A stretch of 5,843 bases of DNA from Burkholderiales bacterium. GTDB lineage: Bacteria; Pseudomonadota; Gammaproteobacteria; Burkholderiales; Burkholderiaceae. Numbering within the stretch: position 1 is the first letter of the stretch; each line of letters begins with the position of its first letter. The stretch lies in contig CANBUA010000283.1 of NCBI GenBank assembly GCA_947372535.1, forward strand, positions 1 through 5,843, read 5' to 3'. Made by a program: the position numbers and the translations under genes. This document shows positions 5,681 to 5,843 of this stretch, one piece after another. The notes beneath the pieces were generated by a model. That model did not search any database. It saw only the letters and a program-made list of their open reading frames with translations, and was not told the DNA's origin.

Positions 5681-5843
5681 CCACCGTTCAAGTTCGCATC
5701 CTCGATCCGCGCATGGCCGACAGCCTGCCGGCCTACGCCACCCCTGGCAGCGCAGGGCTGGACCTGCGCGCCTGCCTGGATCAGGCGCTGGAGCTGGCCC
5801 CAGGCCAGACGGTGCTCATCCCCACCGGCTTGTCGGTGTACCT
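5677..5843 (+). CDS. dut: dUTP diphosphatase (dUTPase), 3' end beyond the window
   Basis: The first 55 residues of dUTPase are present, and the frame is open to the window end. The enzyme hydrolyses dUTP to dUMP and diphosphate, keeping uracil out of DNA and supplying dUMP for thymidylate synthesis; it acts as a cytoplasmic homotrimer. The visible part closely resembles E. coli Dut: VQVRILDPR at 4-12, [13 protein letters not shown] at 20-32 (conserved motif 1), and [15 protein letters not shown] at 38-52. The family is about 150 residues long, so roughly the first third is seen and the remaining catalytic motifs lie outside. The ATG overlaps the coaBC stop codon by the ATGA arrangement. The coaBC-dut pair is a familiar order in betaproteobacteria and other proteobacteria. 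Confidence 0.95.
   Translation, partial: MTTVQVRILDPRMADSLPAYATPGSAGLDLRACLDQALELAPGQTVLIPTGLSVY

Noticed and set aside
1..5843. CRISPR array, insertion sequence, tRNA or rRNA
   Set aside because: No regularly spaced repeats, no transposase-like protein or terminal inverted repeats, and no cloverleaf or conserved rRNA strings were seen.

Overview
The window is G+C-rich, densely coding DNA. Its codon use and its coaBC-dut pair point to a betaproteobacterium, most likely of the order Burkholderiales. This is an inference from gene content and protein similarity read by eye; no database search was possible. All six supported genes lie on the + strand.

Layout: (1) 1-729 is the 3' part of a gene for a COG3687/PF10118-type 'predicted metal-dependent hydrolase', closed by a strong hairpin terminator (750-774). 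(2) 942-1826 is a complete second copy of the same family, about 65% identical to the first by a hand count. Its leader contains a near-consensus FNR/ANR box (793-806), and a second strong terminator follows it (1864-1899). (3) About 1939-2964 and about 3328-4365 are two paralogous AraC-family regulators with the long PF12625-type N-terminal domain and a C-terminal double helix-turn-helix. They are separated by a noncoding stretch of about 320-360 bases that holds a cluster of repeated and inverted half-sites. (4) 4427-5680 is coaBC (dfp), the bifunctional coenzyme A biosynthesis enzyme, with a likely leaderless extended -10 promoter. (5) 5677-5843 is the start of dut (dUTPase), overlapping coaBC by ATGA and cut by the window end.

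The right part (coaBC-dut) is conserved housekeeping DNA. The left part looks like an accessory module of the form enzyme-enzyme-regulator-regulator. The natural reading is that one or both AraC proteins control one or both enzyme genes in response to a small molecule, with oxygen-dependent input on the second enzyme gene; this is inferred. The enzymes carry an ordered set of Glu and ExxH residues typical of ferritin-like di-iron proteins, so 'hydrolase' may be the wrong name and an oxygen-dependent di-iron activity is plausible. No mobile element, CRISPR array, tRNA or rRNA was seen.
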